Source: Bacteroidales bacterium UBA1219 (GTDB lineage: Bacteria; Bacteroidota; Bacteroidia; Bacteroidales; P3). From it: DNA of 34,853 nt. Numbering within the stretch: the first letter of the stretch is position 1; each line of letters begins with the position of its first letter. Below the pieces are notes generated by a model. That model did not search any database. It had not been told where the DNA came from and worked only from the letters and a program-made list of their open reading frames with translations. Where the stretch lies: the NCBI GenBank assembly GCA_002309295.1, contig DBXF01000051.1, positions 13,008 to 47,860 on the forward strand, given 5' to 3'. The position numbers and the translations under genes are program-made. This document shows, one piece after another, positions 16,190 through 23,668 of this stretch.

Positions 16190-16217
16190 TCCTTTTATAG
16201 CTGAAACAGCGCATTAA

Positions 16218-16249
16218 AAACGGCGGAACACAATCCGCCGTTTTTTTTG
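16218..16249 (+). terminator. Rho-independent terminator
   Basis: AACGGCGGA (from 16219), loop ACACAA, TCCGCCGTT, followed by a run of eight T. It ends the 13899-16189 unit. Confidence 0.88.
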
Positions 16250-16272
16250 TTTATTCGCTACCGTAACAAAAA

Positions 16273-16304
16273 TTTGGAAAAACCGACTTTTTTTCTTAAC
16301 TTTG
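16273..16304 (+). promoter_or_regulatory. Bacteroidetes -33/-7 promoter for the caspase-fold gene
   Basis: TTTG (16273-16276), 20 bp spacer, TAACTTTG (16297-16304). Both boxes fit the Bacteroidetes consensus, making this the best promoter in the window. The leader to the start at 16431 is about 120 nt. Confidence 0.7.
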
Positions 16305-16430
16305 CAGTTTTGAAACAGATTGTACGGGACACGCTGTAAAATCACGAAAAACGTTACAACAAAAGGAAACTTAATTGCTTTTTTTGCGTAAAAACGTACT
16401 ATTGTAAAACACACGAGAAGTAAAAAATCA

Positions 16431-18128
16431 ATGTATATGGCAAAATTTATTACCAGAAACGTCAGGCTGACCACTATGCTGTTGTTAGCCGTAGTGATGT
16501 GTTGCTATAACGTTGCAGCACAGGATATTGTAAGTTCTTCCAACGAGGTGCAGACCAATCTCAAATACAAACGCACCGTAGTCAAGAACCTACAGCAGGA
16601 AATGGCCCGCCGTCAGACCGTTATGCAGCAGAAAGCCAAGGACATGCTCCTCTCGCTGCCCAACAACGAAAAGCTGTACGACGAGGGCGATGTTGCCATC
16701 AAAGCCACCCTTGTGGAATCCGGCGACAAAGAAGGCAAACTCAACTGCACTTTCGATATTTCGTACAACTGCAAACATATCGACGGTCAGACCGACGACT
16801 ACCCCGCCGGTGCATACAACTACAACGAATCCAACGCCTGCCGTGCCATATGCTCCCTTACCAAGCAATTTATTGAGAACGACCTGCGCGACGTATTCGT
16901 GAGCGGCAAGAAAACACTTATCAAGATAACCAGCTCCACCGACGCAACGTCCATCGTCGAGTTGCCCTACAAAGGCGAATACGGCGATTTCCGCTATTGC
17001 CAAGTCTATTACAACGACCAACCCACACGTGTTTCAGTGAACACCACCGAAGGCATCGTGAACAACGCCCAGCTGGCTTTCCTGCGCGGACAGAGCGTAA
17101 AAAGCTATCTGGAATCGGCTGTGGACAACCTGCGCAGCACGGTGAACTCCTACGAGTTCTACACCAAGAGTTACGAGATGTCGGGCTCGCAGTACCGCCG
17201 CTGTTCCATCGAAATCACGGTGTTCGACGCTTTCAGCGACAAAGTGAAATCCATGCTCACCACCCTCGAGGAAGAAGACCCCAACGTGGACATCAACATC
17301 CCCATTAATCCCACCGACAACACCAACACCTTCGTTCTTATCATTGCCAACGACCTCTACGACACCCTTTTCCCCTACATCCCTTACGCTGCCAACGACG
17401 CCAACATTTTCCGCGAATACTGCATCAAAACCCTCGGCATTCCCGAACGTCAGGTGAAGATGTTGCAGGACGTGAACAAGGCCAAAATTGAAACCGTTGG
17501 AGTGAAATGGCTTCAAGACCTGATGAAAGTCACCCGCGGCAAAGGCAAGATTTTGGTTTACTACACTGGCTACGGTGTGCTCGATGTCAACAACGAGCCT
17601 TACATACTCCCCGCCGACGCCACCATCCCTGTGAAAGGCGCCCTTGGAAAAGAGCCGCTGAGCAAGAAAAACCGTCAATTGCTGGTAGAACAGGGACTTG
17701 CCGTTACCGAGTTTTGCACCATGCTCACCGCAGTTCAGGCACAAGCCGTTACGCTGATTTTGGATGCCAATTTCAACGGCGTCCAGCGCGATGGCGAATA
17801 CCTCTTCCCTGTTGATGAGAAAAAATGCGGTTCCAAAAAAGCCAAGAAAAACAAAGCCTTGCGCATACGCGGCGACGTGGTGGTGTTCTGCTCGTCGGAC
17901 TTCACAGCCACAAGCTACGCCTTCAAAGAACAGGAACACGGTTTCTTCACCTATTTCCTGCTCAAAGAACTGAAAAAGAGCAAAGGCAACCTCTCGTACG
18001 ACGATATGTTCACCAACGTGAAAGAAGCCGTTTCGTTCGAATCTTCATTGCAAGGTCTGCAACAGATTCCTACCATGATTACCGGAGGAAAAACCAAAGA
18101 CACCTGGACGACAATGTCTTTCAAATAA
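16431..18128 (+). CDS. Exported caspase-fold (C14-like) protein lacking both catalytic residues
   Basis: 565-residue secreted protein. A signal peptide (about residues 1-31, ending YNVAAQ) precedes an unknown N-terminal region (about 32-270) that includes LRGQSVKSYLE, reminiscent of the helix in OmpA-like domains. The C-terminal half (about 300-560) follows the caspase/metacaspase plan: FVLIIANDLYD, YAANDANIFREYCIKTLGI, a 'his' strand KILVYYTGYGV, YILPADA, and a 'cys' strand LILDANFNG. The normal YxSGHG has become YTGYG (Tyr381) and DxCxSG has become DANFNG (Asn447), so the catalytic dyad is gone and peptidase activity is not expected. A binding or scaffold role is likely. An alternative start is the ATG at 16437. 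Flanked by terminators, so it is monocistronic. Confidence 0.8.
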   Translation: MYMAKFITRNVRLTTMLLLAVVMCCYNVAAQDIVSSSNEVQTNLKYKRTVVKNLQQEMARRQTVMQQKAKDMLLSLPNNEKLYDEGDVAIKATLVESGDKEGKLNCTFDISYNCKHIDGQTDDYPAGAYNYNESNACRAICSLTKQFIENDLRDVFVSGKKTLIKITSSTDATSIVELPYKGEYGDFRYCQVYYNDQPTRVSVNTTEGIVNNAQLAFLRGQSVKSYLESAVDNLRSTVNSYEFYTKSYEMSGSQYRRCSIEITVFDAFSDKVKSMLTTLEEEDPNVDINIPINPTDNTNTFVLIIANDLYDTLFPYIPYAANDANIFREYCIKTLGIPERQVKMLQDVNKAKIETVGVKWLQDLMKVTRGKGKILVYYTGYGVLDVNNEPYILPADATIPVKGALGKEPLSKKNRQLLVEQGLAVTEFCTMLTAVQAQAVTLILDANFNGVQRDGEYLFPVDEKKCGSKKAKKNKALRIRGDVVVFCSSDFTATSYAFKEQEHGFFTYFLLKELKKSKGNLSYDDMFTNVKEAVSFESSLQGLQQIPTMITGGKTKDTWTTMSFK

Positions 18129-18151
18129 TTAGAAACAAATAACAGAAACAG

Positions 18152-18184
18152 AGCGACACAACGACAAACTGTGTCGCTTTTTTT
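18152..18184 (+). terminator. Rho-independent terminator
   Basis: AGCGACACA, loop ACGACAAAC, TGTGTCGCT followed by a T-run ending near 18184. It ends the caspase-fold gene. Confidence 0.88.
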
Positions 18185-18207
18185 AAACATCATAAAACAA
18201 GACCATT

Positions 18208-19623
18208 ATGGACGTTAATATTGTAAAGAAACACACCGAAGGCACCCCCTTGGCCGTGATTGTGCCGAAAAACGCCACCGCCAAGAGCCTTGCCGATTAC
18301 CCGCTCACCAAAGATGAAATATCTTACGTTGCCAAAAGGCTGAAAACCGATGGCAAAACGCTGGACCTCAGCGTGCTGGACTGCAAAAAATATGTCGTGG
18401 TTTCCGACAGCGAAAAGCCCGAAAAACTGCGCAGTGCCGCCAACAGCGTCTGCACCAAGCTGGCCGCCGCCAAGAAAGAGGAACTCACCGTTTTCTGCGA
18501 AGACAAAAAGAACGCCCTCAACTTCCTCGAAGGACTGTTGCTGAGTGCCTACAAATTCGACAAATACAAAACCGAGAAACCTTCAACCCTCACAATCATC
18601 AATCTTTGGGTGAAAGGGCTGAAACAAAGCGATATAACTCCTTTGCGCAACCTCTGCGACAGCGTGTGCGAAGCCCGCAACTGGGTCAACGAGCCGATAA
18701 TGGTGCTCAACGCCGATGCTTTCGCCAACATTCTACAGAAGGAGGCCGTGGAACTCGGCATCGATGTAAAAGTGTTGAAACAGAAACAGATAGAGTCGCT
18801 CAAGATGGGCGGACTGCTGGGCGTGAACCGCGGCAGCGTTGACGAGGCACGTTTCATAACAATGGAATGGAAACCCAAGAACGCCGTGAACAAAAAGCCC
18901 ATAGCCCTTGTGGGTAAAGGCATTATGTACGACACCGGCGGACTTAACATCAAGACCAGCGACTACATGTACGACATGAAAAGCGACATGGCCGGAGCCG
19001 CAACCATGGCCGCCACGCTGTTTGCCGTGGCCAAAAACCAGCTGCCCGTGCATGTGGTGGTGCTTATCCCCGCCACCGACAACCGTCCGTGCGGCAACGC
19101 CTATGCCAACGGCGACATCCTGCGCATGTACGACGGCACGATGGTGGAGGTGGTGAACACCGACGCCGAAGGCCGTCTGATCCTCGCCGACGCCATTGCC
19201 TACGCCAACCGTTTCAAACCGCAGGTGATTGTCGATGCCGCCACCCTTACCGGTGCCGCCGAACGCGCCATTGGCAAATACGGCATCGTGGCTATGCATC
19301 AGGACGCTGCGGCGACGATGGAACAGATAAAACGCGCCGGCGACGAGGTTTATGAACGCATTGCCGAATTCCCCTTCTGGGACGAGTACGGCGAGCTTAT
19401 CAAGTCCGACGTGGCCGACATCAAGAACAGCGGCGCGGGTCCTCACGCAGGCATGATAACGGCAGGCAAGTTCGTGGCACATTTCGCCAAAGCGCCTTTC
19501 GTGCACCTCGACATTGCAGGCGTGGCTTTCGCCGACAAGAGCTACGGAATCTACGGAAAAGGCGCCACTGGTTTCGGCGTACGACTGCTCTACCGCTGGC
19601 TGGAGGGAATGGCGAGGAAGTAG
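18208..19623 (+). CDS. Leucyl aminopeptidase family M17
   Basis: 471-residue cytoplasmic zinc or manganese aminopeptidase that releases N-terminal residues from peptides. M17 metal and catalytic motifs are visible: VGKGIMYDTGGLNIK (Lys237, Asp242), YDMKSDMAGAATM, and NTDAEGRLILADA (Asp319, Glu321, catalytic Arg323). The N-terminal domain is the poorly conserved M17 regulatory domain. Length is normal. The start follows a terminator by 23 bp, but no clear TAnnTTTG box is seen. Together with the C69 dipeptidase it points to active peptide catabolism. It belongs to the PepA/PepB group; which one cannot be decided here. Confidence 0.93.
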   Translation: MDVNIVKKHTEGTPLAVIVPKNATAKSLADYPLTKDEISYVAKRLKTDGKTLDLSVLDCKKYVVVSDSEKPEKLRSAANSVCTKLAAAKKEELTVFCEDKKNALNFLEGLLLSAYKFDKYKTEKPSTLTIINLWVKGLKQSDITPLRNLCDSVCEARNWVNEPIMVLNADAFANILQKEAVELGIDVKVLKQKQIESLKMGGLLGVNRGSVDEARFITMEWKPKNAVNKKPIALVGKGIMYDTGGLNIKTSDYMYDMKSDMAGAATMAATLFAVAKNQLPVHVVVLIPATDNRPCGNAYANGDILRMYDGTMVEVVNTDAEGRLILADAIAYANRFKPQVIVDAATLTGAAERAIGKYGIVAMHQDAAATMEQIKRAGDEVYERIAEFPFWDEYGELIKSDVADIKNSGAGPHAGMITAGKFVAHFAKAPFVHLDIAGVAFADKSYGIYGKGATGFGVRLLYRWLEGMARK

Positions 19624-19653
19624 TTAGTAATTTGTAATTAGTAATTAGTAATG
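19621..19653. repeat. AT-rich tandem repeat TAGTAAT-type
   Basis: Irregular copies of TTAGTAAT and TTGTAAT begin at the stop codon of the aminopeptidase and lead into the double-hairpin repeat at 19656. A similar TAGTAATGAGTAATT tract occurs at 21030-21064. Confidence 0.55.
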
Positions 19654-19655
19654 AA

Positions 19656-19697
19656 GAAAGGTTCAGTGAACCTTTCGATAGCACGAAGTGCGGAGAA
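19656..19697. repeat. Double-hairpin repeat, copy related to 1259-1347
   Basis: GAAAGGTTC-agt-GAACCTTTC (19656-19676), then GATA, GCAC-gaa-GTGC (19681-19691) and GGAGAA. Loop, linker, triloop and tail equal those of the copy at 1259-1298, while both stems differ in sequence and stay perfectly paired. Confidence 0.75.
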
Positions 19698-19730
19698 TAT
19701 TTTTTTAGTAATTGGCTTGTTTATCAATCC

Positions 19731-19749
19731 TTTTCGCCTGCGGCGAAAA
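19731..19749. repeat. Isolated 8-bp hairpin with TGC triloop
   Basis: TTTTCGCC-tgc-GGCGAAAA, a perfect palindrome with a three-base loop and no T-run. It resembles the GCC-nnn-GGC mini-hairpins of the repeat family. Confidence 0.5.
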
Positions 19750-19781
19750 TAAAGAGGTAACTAAATTTGCAATTTTACAAT

Positions 19782-19819
19782 AGTGTCGGAGAGGCAACTC
19801 CTCTCCGACACTTTTTTTT
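19782..19819. terminator. Strong terminator between converging genes
   Basis: AGTGTCGGAGAG, short loop, CTCTCCGACACT followed by eight T up to 19819. It lies directly at the stop of the DUF819 gene on the other strand and ends the plus-strand transcript. Confidence 0.85.
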
Positions 19820-20963
19820 ACATTGCGGCAAGCAGGTAGTAGATGCCGATGCCGAGGTAGTTGCCAATGGCGTAGCCCAATAGTCCGATGGCAAGTCCCA
19901 CGATAACCACGTCGCGGTTTTTGAGTATGGCGGCCACCATGGGCACAAAAGGCGGGGAGTTTATCAAGGCTATCGAAGAAACCAACACCGTATCACCGTC
20001 AATCTTAAAGATTTTGGCAAACAGAATCTGCAGTACCAGCGAACCGAAAATGGTGAAGGCTATGTACCAGAGTATGTGTAGGTTGCCTATCAGGTCGAGG
20101 TCGTGGATGTTAACCATGGTGGCGATGCTCAGACAGAACACATAAACAAAATAGAGTCCGAGGTCGAAAGTGTTGCCCAGAAAACGTTTCAGCGGCTTGC
20201 AGAACGACAACGCCAGCGACAATGTGGTGAGGACTAGGATGATGACCGCCACACTGTTGTCGGTGGGTATCACCATGGAAACGCCGTAGGCCACTGCAGC
20301 CACCGCCAGTGCTATGCCAACCGCCGAAACCTTGCTCCAGAAACGGCGTCCACGGGCTTCTTTGGCAACCTCCGGTTCTGTTATCTCGCCTTCATTGACA
20401 GGTGTTTGGGGCGGCAGGAGTTTGCGGAACACCACCTTGCCGAAAAAGATCACGAAAATTAGGTATAATCCAGTGATAATCAGGTCGTAGCTGGTAACAA
20501 GCAGGTAGAGGTCGTTGGGCAGCGCCACGGCCTTGCTTATGGCTCCGATGTTGGGTATGCCACCGGTGTAGATGCCTGTCATCACGGCACTTACCTTGGC
20601 GTAGTTGTCGTGCGAGAGCGTCTCGCACTCGGGACGGAAGATGAAATATCCCGCAAGGATGACGATAAGCACGCTGGCGAGTCCGGTGAAAAAGGCTTTG
20701 GCCACGTTTTTGGTGGACCACCCTTTGAAATTGCAGCAGACGAGCATCAGAGGTATGGCCAGCAGCACGGTGACGTTGGAGACTGTCTCGCTGGTGGCGA
20801 AAGCCGTTTTGTCTATAATGCCGCTGTTGCCCACCGCCAGGCCGATGATATACAGCACCATCATGGGACTTATTTTGTTGATGAATGTCCATCGTTTGGC
20901 AAGAAGCATCACCCCCAAGGGCACTGCGAAAAGGTATAATATAGTCAGTATTACGGATAACAT
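19818..20963 (-). CDS. DUF819 family integral membrane protein
   Basis: 381-residue polytopic inner-membrane protein of the DUF819 (YjcL-like) family, of unproven function, related in fold to transporters. About ten to eleven hydrophobic helices are seen. Family features include GIYTGGIPNIGAISKA in the first half and an inverted equivalent near the C-terminus, SSIALINSPPFVPMVA, both Gly/Pro/Asn-rich breaks in helices. A central hydrophilic loop (about residues 183-205, PPQTPVNEGEITEPEVAKEA) separates the halves. Single-gene unit with its own TACCTTTG promoter. Probably a secondary carrier; the substrate is unknown. Confidence 0.85.
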   Translation of the reverse strand: MLSVILTILYLFAVPLGVMLLAKRWTFINKISPMMVLYIIGLAVGNSGIIDKTAFATSETVSNVTVLLAIPLMLVCCNFKGWSTKNVAKAFFTGLASVLIVILAGYFIFRPECETLSHDNYAKVSAVMTGIYTGGIPNIGAISKAVALPNDLYLLVTSYDLIITGLYLIFVIFFGKVVFRKLLPPQTPVNEGEITEPEVAKEARGRRFWSKVSAVGIALAVAAVAYGVSMVIPTDNSVAVIILVLTTLSLALSFCKPLKRFLGNTFDLGLYFVYVFCLSIATMVNIHDLDLIGNLHILWYIAFTIFGSLVLQILFAKIFKIDGDTVLVSSIALINSPPFVPMVAAILKNRDVVIVGLAIGLLGYAIGNYLGIGIYYLLAAM

Positions 20964-21012
20964 GGTGTGTTACAGTGCTTTTTATTTTGATTGCATTGTT
21001 GTTTTGTTATTG

Positions 21013-21020
21013 CAAAGGTA
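21013..21020 (-). promoter_or_regulatory. Bacteroidetes -7 element for the DUF819 gene
   Basis: Top strand CAAAGGTA, bottom strand TACCTTTG, about 50 bp upstream of the start at 20963. Confidence 0.55.
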
Positions 21021-21029
21021 CGAAATTTT

Positions 21030-21057
21030 AGTGAATAGTGATTAGTGAATAGTAATG
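21030..21057. repeat. Two 14-nt tandem units next to a nine-G tract
   Basis: AGTGAATAGTGATT followed by AGTGAATAGTAATG, then AGTAATTGTTT and nine consecutive G (21069-21077). This fills the gap between the DUF819 promoter and the abiEii stop codon. Confidence 0.55.
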
Positions 21058-21093
21058 AGTAATTGTTTGGGGGGGGGCACGGGGATTTCCACG

Positions 21094-22149
21094 TTAATTC
21101 GGCCTATGGCTACTGACACTTCTGAATCTTATTTCCAAGATTTTCATCCTTTCCATCAGACTCTCAAAATCCAGAGCATCGCCATAAATGAAACTTTTCA
21201 GCATCGCCTCATAATCAGTCTTGAATGCCGTCATCAATTCATTAGGGGGCACAATGGCAATCGACTCTGGCAATTCCTTGTCGTAGTCCACATATCCCAC
21301 ATGGTAGAATTTGCGACGATGCTCTATTATCGTATGATAAAGATCAACGTCTTTCAATGCTTTAGCAGCATATTCGGTGTCCATCAGCTTTTCCAAATCA
21401 TAAAAATGCCGCGACATGCGGTGAGTCCGCGGGGTATCTTTCTGATATTCTTCGCAAAGAAGAAACGCCTTTTCCAAAAACGTTCGCGCAGGGCTTACAG
21501 TTTTGACCATTTGCACGAGGTCCGAATCCACGTCTTCCCCCGCAAACGTCTGCTCGATGAGAGACGATATCCGTCTCGTCTCGTAAGGTTCCTGCATAGA
21601 CAATACGCTAACCTCAATTTTTACGACAGGAGAAATGTACGAAATGTTTGAAGTGTAAAGCGATTTATATCGGACATATAGCACGGAAGGATCTTTGTCG
21701 TGTGCAACCTGCGGCAACTCACCATTGTCGGCATTTGCCTCTTTTTCTGTCAAGACTTTGGTCTCCAATCCCATTTCCAGAAGTTTCATCCTTAGTTCCT
21801 CCGCAAAATCTCCAAACAAAAAGTCTTGCCCCTTTTCTCTGAGGTTGTGAATCTGGGTATTGCTTTCGCATTTTGCACAGCTCAACCCCATTGTTTTCAA
21901 GAAGAAATCCCTGCTCAATGCTAGGTCGATGTCTTCACTGAAACGGTTTATGAAACCCCATCCTTTGCTGAGACTTGTGCCGCCCTTGAACAGCAGATGC
22001 CTGCCCACGCTTGTATGGAATACCGCATATAGCACCGCTGTCACCCACCAGTCCTTTTCAGCCGCGGCCTCGTCGATTTGTCGCGCAATGGCTACTTGCT
22101 GGACCATCGCCCGTTGCTCATCAGGAGAGAAATCGATCCATTTGCTCAT
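21094..22149 (-). CDS. abiEii: AbiEii-like nucleotidyltransferase toxin
   Basis: 351-residue DNA polymerase beta-like nucleotidyltransferase of the AbiEii/AbiGii family, toxin of type IV toxin-antitoxin and phage abortive-infection systems. Family knowledge: AbiEii binds GTP, and relatives such as MenT modify tRNA ends. Motif I is visible as FKGGTSLSK (residues 54-62) followed by FSEDIDLALS with Asp73 and Asp75. A later segment, VSPARTFLEKAFLLCEEYQ, matches the conserved helix of the family. It overlaps the upstream antitoxin by 4 bp (ATGA at 22146-22149), as usual for AbiE. The chain ends in SHRPN near a nine-G tract, so the exact C-terminus should be treated with mild caution. Confidence 0.9.
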   Translation of the reverse strand: MSKWIDFSPDEQRAMVQQVAIARQIDEAAAEKDWWVTAVLYAVFHTSVGRHLLFKGGTSLSKGWGFINRFSEDIDLALSRDFFLKTMGLSCAKCESNTQIHNLREKGQDFLFGDFAEELRMKLLEMGLETKVLTEKEANADNGELPQVAHDKDPSVLYVRYKSLYTSNISYISPVVKIEVSVLSMQEPYETRRISSLIEQTFAGEDVDSDLVQMVKTVSPARTFLEKAFLLCEEYQKDTPRTHRMSRHFYDLEKLMDTEYAAKALKDVDLYHTIIEHRRKFYHVGYVDYDKELPESIAIVPPNELMTAFKTDYEAMLKSFIYGDALDFESLMERMKILEIRFRSVSSHRPN

Positions 22150-22751
22150 AAATCAGACCTCCTGTTTCGTTTTATCAGCTCCCTTATCCAAACTGGAGCA
22201 AGAAGCAAATCGTGCTCAACGGTCTCTGTTTCGGGCGTTTCCGACAATAGATGTCCAACCCTGCGTTCAACCTCGTCGGTTATGTTTTTTTCGCCTATGC
22301 TACGCAAAGCCTGAACAAGTGCTGGCATCAGTTTTCCACGATAAGCAAAATTTTTCGGAGCACCGTGTTTAAGCGTTATTGTCCTGTTGCCAATTAATAA
22401 TTTACGAGTAGAGCCCGTTGTCAGGTAATTTGTGTTCAACGGCACCTGCGTAGAGAAACCCAATTGGTTTTCTGCCGTGGCTCCTGTAGGTATCACTTTT
22501 GCCTTGTCGCGTTTCGCAATTTGTATAACCAGTTCGTCCGCCGACGGATATAGGATGCCGAAGCGAGTTTCCTTCACTTTGACATACACGCCTTTTGATA
22601 TGCGGGTTATAAGTCCTTCCTTGCAAAACTGGGCCAGCAATTTCGTAACGTATTCCACATCGTATTTTGGGAACGACGATACAAAGAACACCGTGCCAAA
22701 TTTTGCGCGACTAATTACTCTTCTAATACTTTCTAAAACAGAGTTTTCCAT
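22146..22751 (-). CDS. abiEi: AbiEi-like antitoxin (DUF6088)
   Basis: 201-residue antitoxin with an N-terminal winged-helix region (about residues 1-65: SRAKFGTVFFVSSFPKYDV, LAQFCKEGLITRISKGVYVK) and a C-terminal domain with TTGSTRKLLIGNRTITLKH. Family knowledge: AbiEi-type proteins repress their own promoter by binding inverted repeats and neutralise the AbiEii toxin without direct contact. First gene of the pair. An 8-bp inverted repeat lies just upstream, over the predicted transcription start, and is the expected operator. Length is normal. Confidence 0.85.
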   Translation of the reverse strand: MENSVLESIRRVISRAKFGTVFFVSSFPKYDVEYVTKLLAQFCKEGLITRISKGVYVKVKETRFGILYPSADELVIQIAKRDKAKVIPTGATAENQLGFSTQVPLNTNYLTTGSTRKLLIGNRTITLKHGAPKNFAYRGKLMPALVQALRSIGEKNITDEVERRVGHLLSETPETETVEHDLLLAPVWIRELIKRNRRSDL

Positions 22752-22771
22752 CGAAATATTGTTTTGTTTTT

Positions 22772-22800
22772 AGTCGGAATAATATCAAATTTTTCCGACT
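22772..22800 (-). promoter_or_regulatory. Inverted-repeat operator in the abiE promoter
   Basis: AGTCGGAA (22772-22779), 13-bp spacer, TTCCGACT (22793-22800): a perfect 8-bp inverted repeat between the -7 box and the abiEi start, covering the expected transcription start. Likely AbiEi autoregulatory site by analogy with characterised AbiE systems. Confidence 0.65.
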
Positions 22801-22801
22801 G

Positions 22802-22832
22802 CAAAGATACAACTTTTTCTTGAAATAGCAAA
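22802..22832 (-). promoter_or_regulatory. Bacteroidetes -33/-7 promoter of abiEi-abiEii
   Basis: On the bottom strand: TTTG (22832-22829), 19-bp spacer, TATCTTTG (22809-22802). Both boxes match consensus. Confidence 0.7.
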
Positions 22833-22937
22833 AAAAAATGTTGAACGATGAGTTTTGTTTATAGTTTTGAGTTATCAGTTAAACACACATATTTGTTCGC
22901 CGCTAACTTGGCTTACGGAAATTACAACTTTCCATTT

Positions 22938-22965
22938 TCAACTTTAAATTGTCAACTTTAAATTG
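22938..22965. repeat. 14-nt direct tandem repeat
   Basis: Two exact copies of TCAACTTTAAATTG in the intergenic region between the divergent abiE and hip modules, immediately before the first hip operator. Confidence 0.7.
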
Positions 22966-22972
22966 TCATGCT

Positions 22973-23070
22973 CCCTATCGGGTATAAAATAGTTCAATTT
23001 TGCCAAATATATACCCTATCGGGTATAAAACATGGCATTTTTAATAAAAATATACCCGAAAGGGGATATA
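22973..23070 (+). promoter_or_regulatory. Three palindromic operators for the hip operon
   Basis: O1 (22973-22986) CCCTATCGGGTATA, an incomplete left arm. O2 (23010-23027) TATACCCTATCGGGTATA, a perfect 7-4-7 palindrome. O3 (23051-23070) TATACCCGAAAGGGGATATA, nearly palindromic. Family knowledge: HipB binds palindromes of the TATCC-N8-GGATA kind, which these resemble. They lie upstream of the TATTTTTG -7 box. Confidence 0.72.
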
Positions 23071-23086
23071 ATTGAAAAATAATTCG

Positions 23087-23094
23087 TATTTTTG
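23087..23094 (+). promoter_or_regulatory. Bacteroidetes -7 element for hipB-hipS-hipT
   Basis: TATTTTTG, 14 bp upstream of the hipB ATG at 23109. O3 sits at the -33 position, so occupancy by HipB would block the promoter. Confidence 0.55.
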
Positions 23095-23108
23095 CAAAAA
23101 AAAACAAT

Positions 23109-23321
23109 ATGAACAATTGCAGTGAATTTGTGCGCAGCATGCGTCGCCAATACGGGCTTACACAGCGTCAGCTTGCCGACAAGTCAGGTGTGGGACTCCG
23201 CTTTTTGAGGGAGTTAGAAGGTGGGAAAAGCACGATGCGAATGGATAAAGTAAATTCGGTTTTGGCCATGTTCGGAGCCGAACTAGGTGTTGTGAAACTG
23301 ACAAAAATCGATGAAAAATGA
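23109..23321 (+). CDS. hipB: HipB-like XRE-family DNA-binding antitoxin/repressor
   Basis: 70-residue Cro/C1-type helix-turn-helix protein. The motif runs through RQYGLTQRQLADKSGVGLRFLRELEGGK; the LRELEGGK end is typical of HipB. Role: dimeric repressor of its own operon and structural partner of the Hip kinase complex. It is preceded by three palindromic operators and a -7 element, and overlaps hipS by 4 bp (ATGA at 23318-23321), giving translational coupling. Length is normal for HipB. Confidence 0.88.
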   Translation: MNNCSEFVRSMRRQYGLTQRQLADKSGVGLRFLRELEGGKSTMRMDKVNSVLAMFGAELGVVKLTKIDEK

Positions 23322-23653
23322 GACGTGCCAAAGTTTTTTTCGGGAAACAGCTTGCCGGTATTCTGAGCGAAGAAGATATCGGATACCGTTTCGTTTACGA
23401 CGAGGAATATATCGAGCGACCCGACGCTCAGCCTATAAGTTTGACCTTGCCTTTGACAAATAAAACATATATGTCAAAGACATTTTTCCCATTTTTCGAC
23501 GGACTTATACCCGAAGGTTGGCTGCTCGACATATCTGTAAAAAATTGGAAACTAAACCCTTCGGACCGCATGGGTCTGCTTATGGCCTGCTGTCGCGACT
23601 GCATTGGCGCTGTCAGCATTGAGGGGTGTATCGATTCGGACAACCATGAATAA
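23318..23653 (+). CDS. hipS: HipS-like protein (separate HipA N-terminal subdomain)
   Basis: 111-residue protein equal to the N-subdomain 1 of HipA but encoded on its own. Typical segments are KVFFGKQLAGILSE, YRFVYDEEY, PISLTLPLTNKTY, FFPFFDGLIPEGWLLDI and NPSDRMGLLMACCRDCIGAVSIEG. Family knowledge: in the tripartite HipBST system this small protein, not HipB, neutralises the kinase HipT. Gene order hipB-hipS-hipT and the 4-bp overlap with hipB match that system. The HipA domain required for kinase activity is in the next gene, 15 bp downstream. It could alternatively be seen as a split HipA. Confidence 0.85.
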   Translation: MRRAKVFFGKQLAGILSEEDIGYRFVYDEEYIERPDAQPISLTLPLTNKTYMSKTFFPFFDGLIPEGWLLDISVKNWKLNPSDRMGLLMACCRDCIGAVSIEGCIDSDNHE

Positions 23654-23668
23654 CAAAAACAATTGGAT

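Noticed and set aside
17034..17939. Minus-strand open frame of 301 codons opposite the caspase-fold gene
   Set aside because: It overlaps a gene with a signal peptide, good promoter and terminator; it has no family motif of its own.
22938..22965. Start of a CRISPR-like array
   Set aside because: Only two abutting 14-nt copies with no spacer between them; it is a short tandem duplication.
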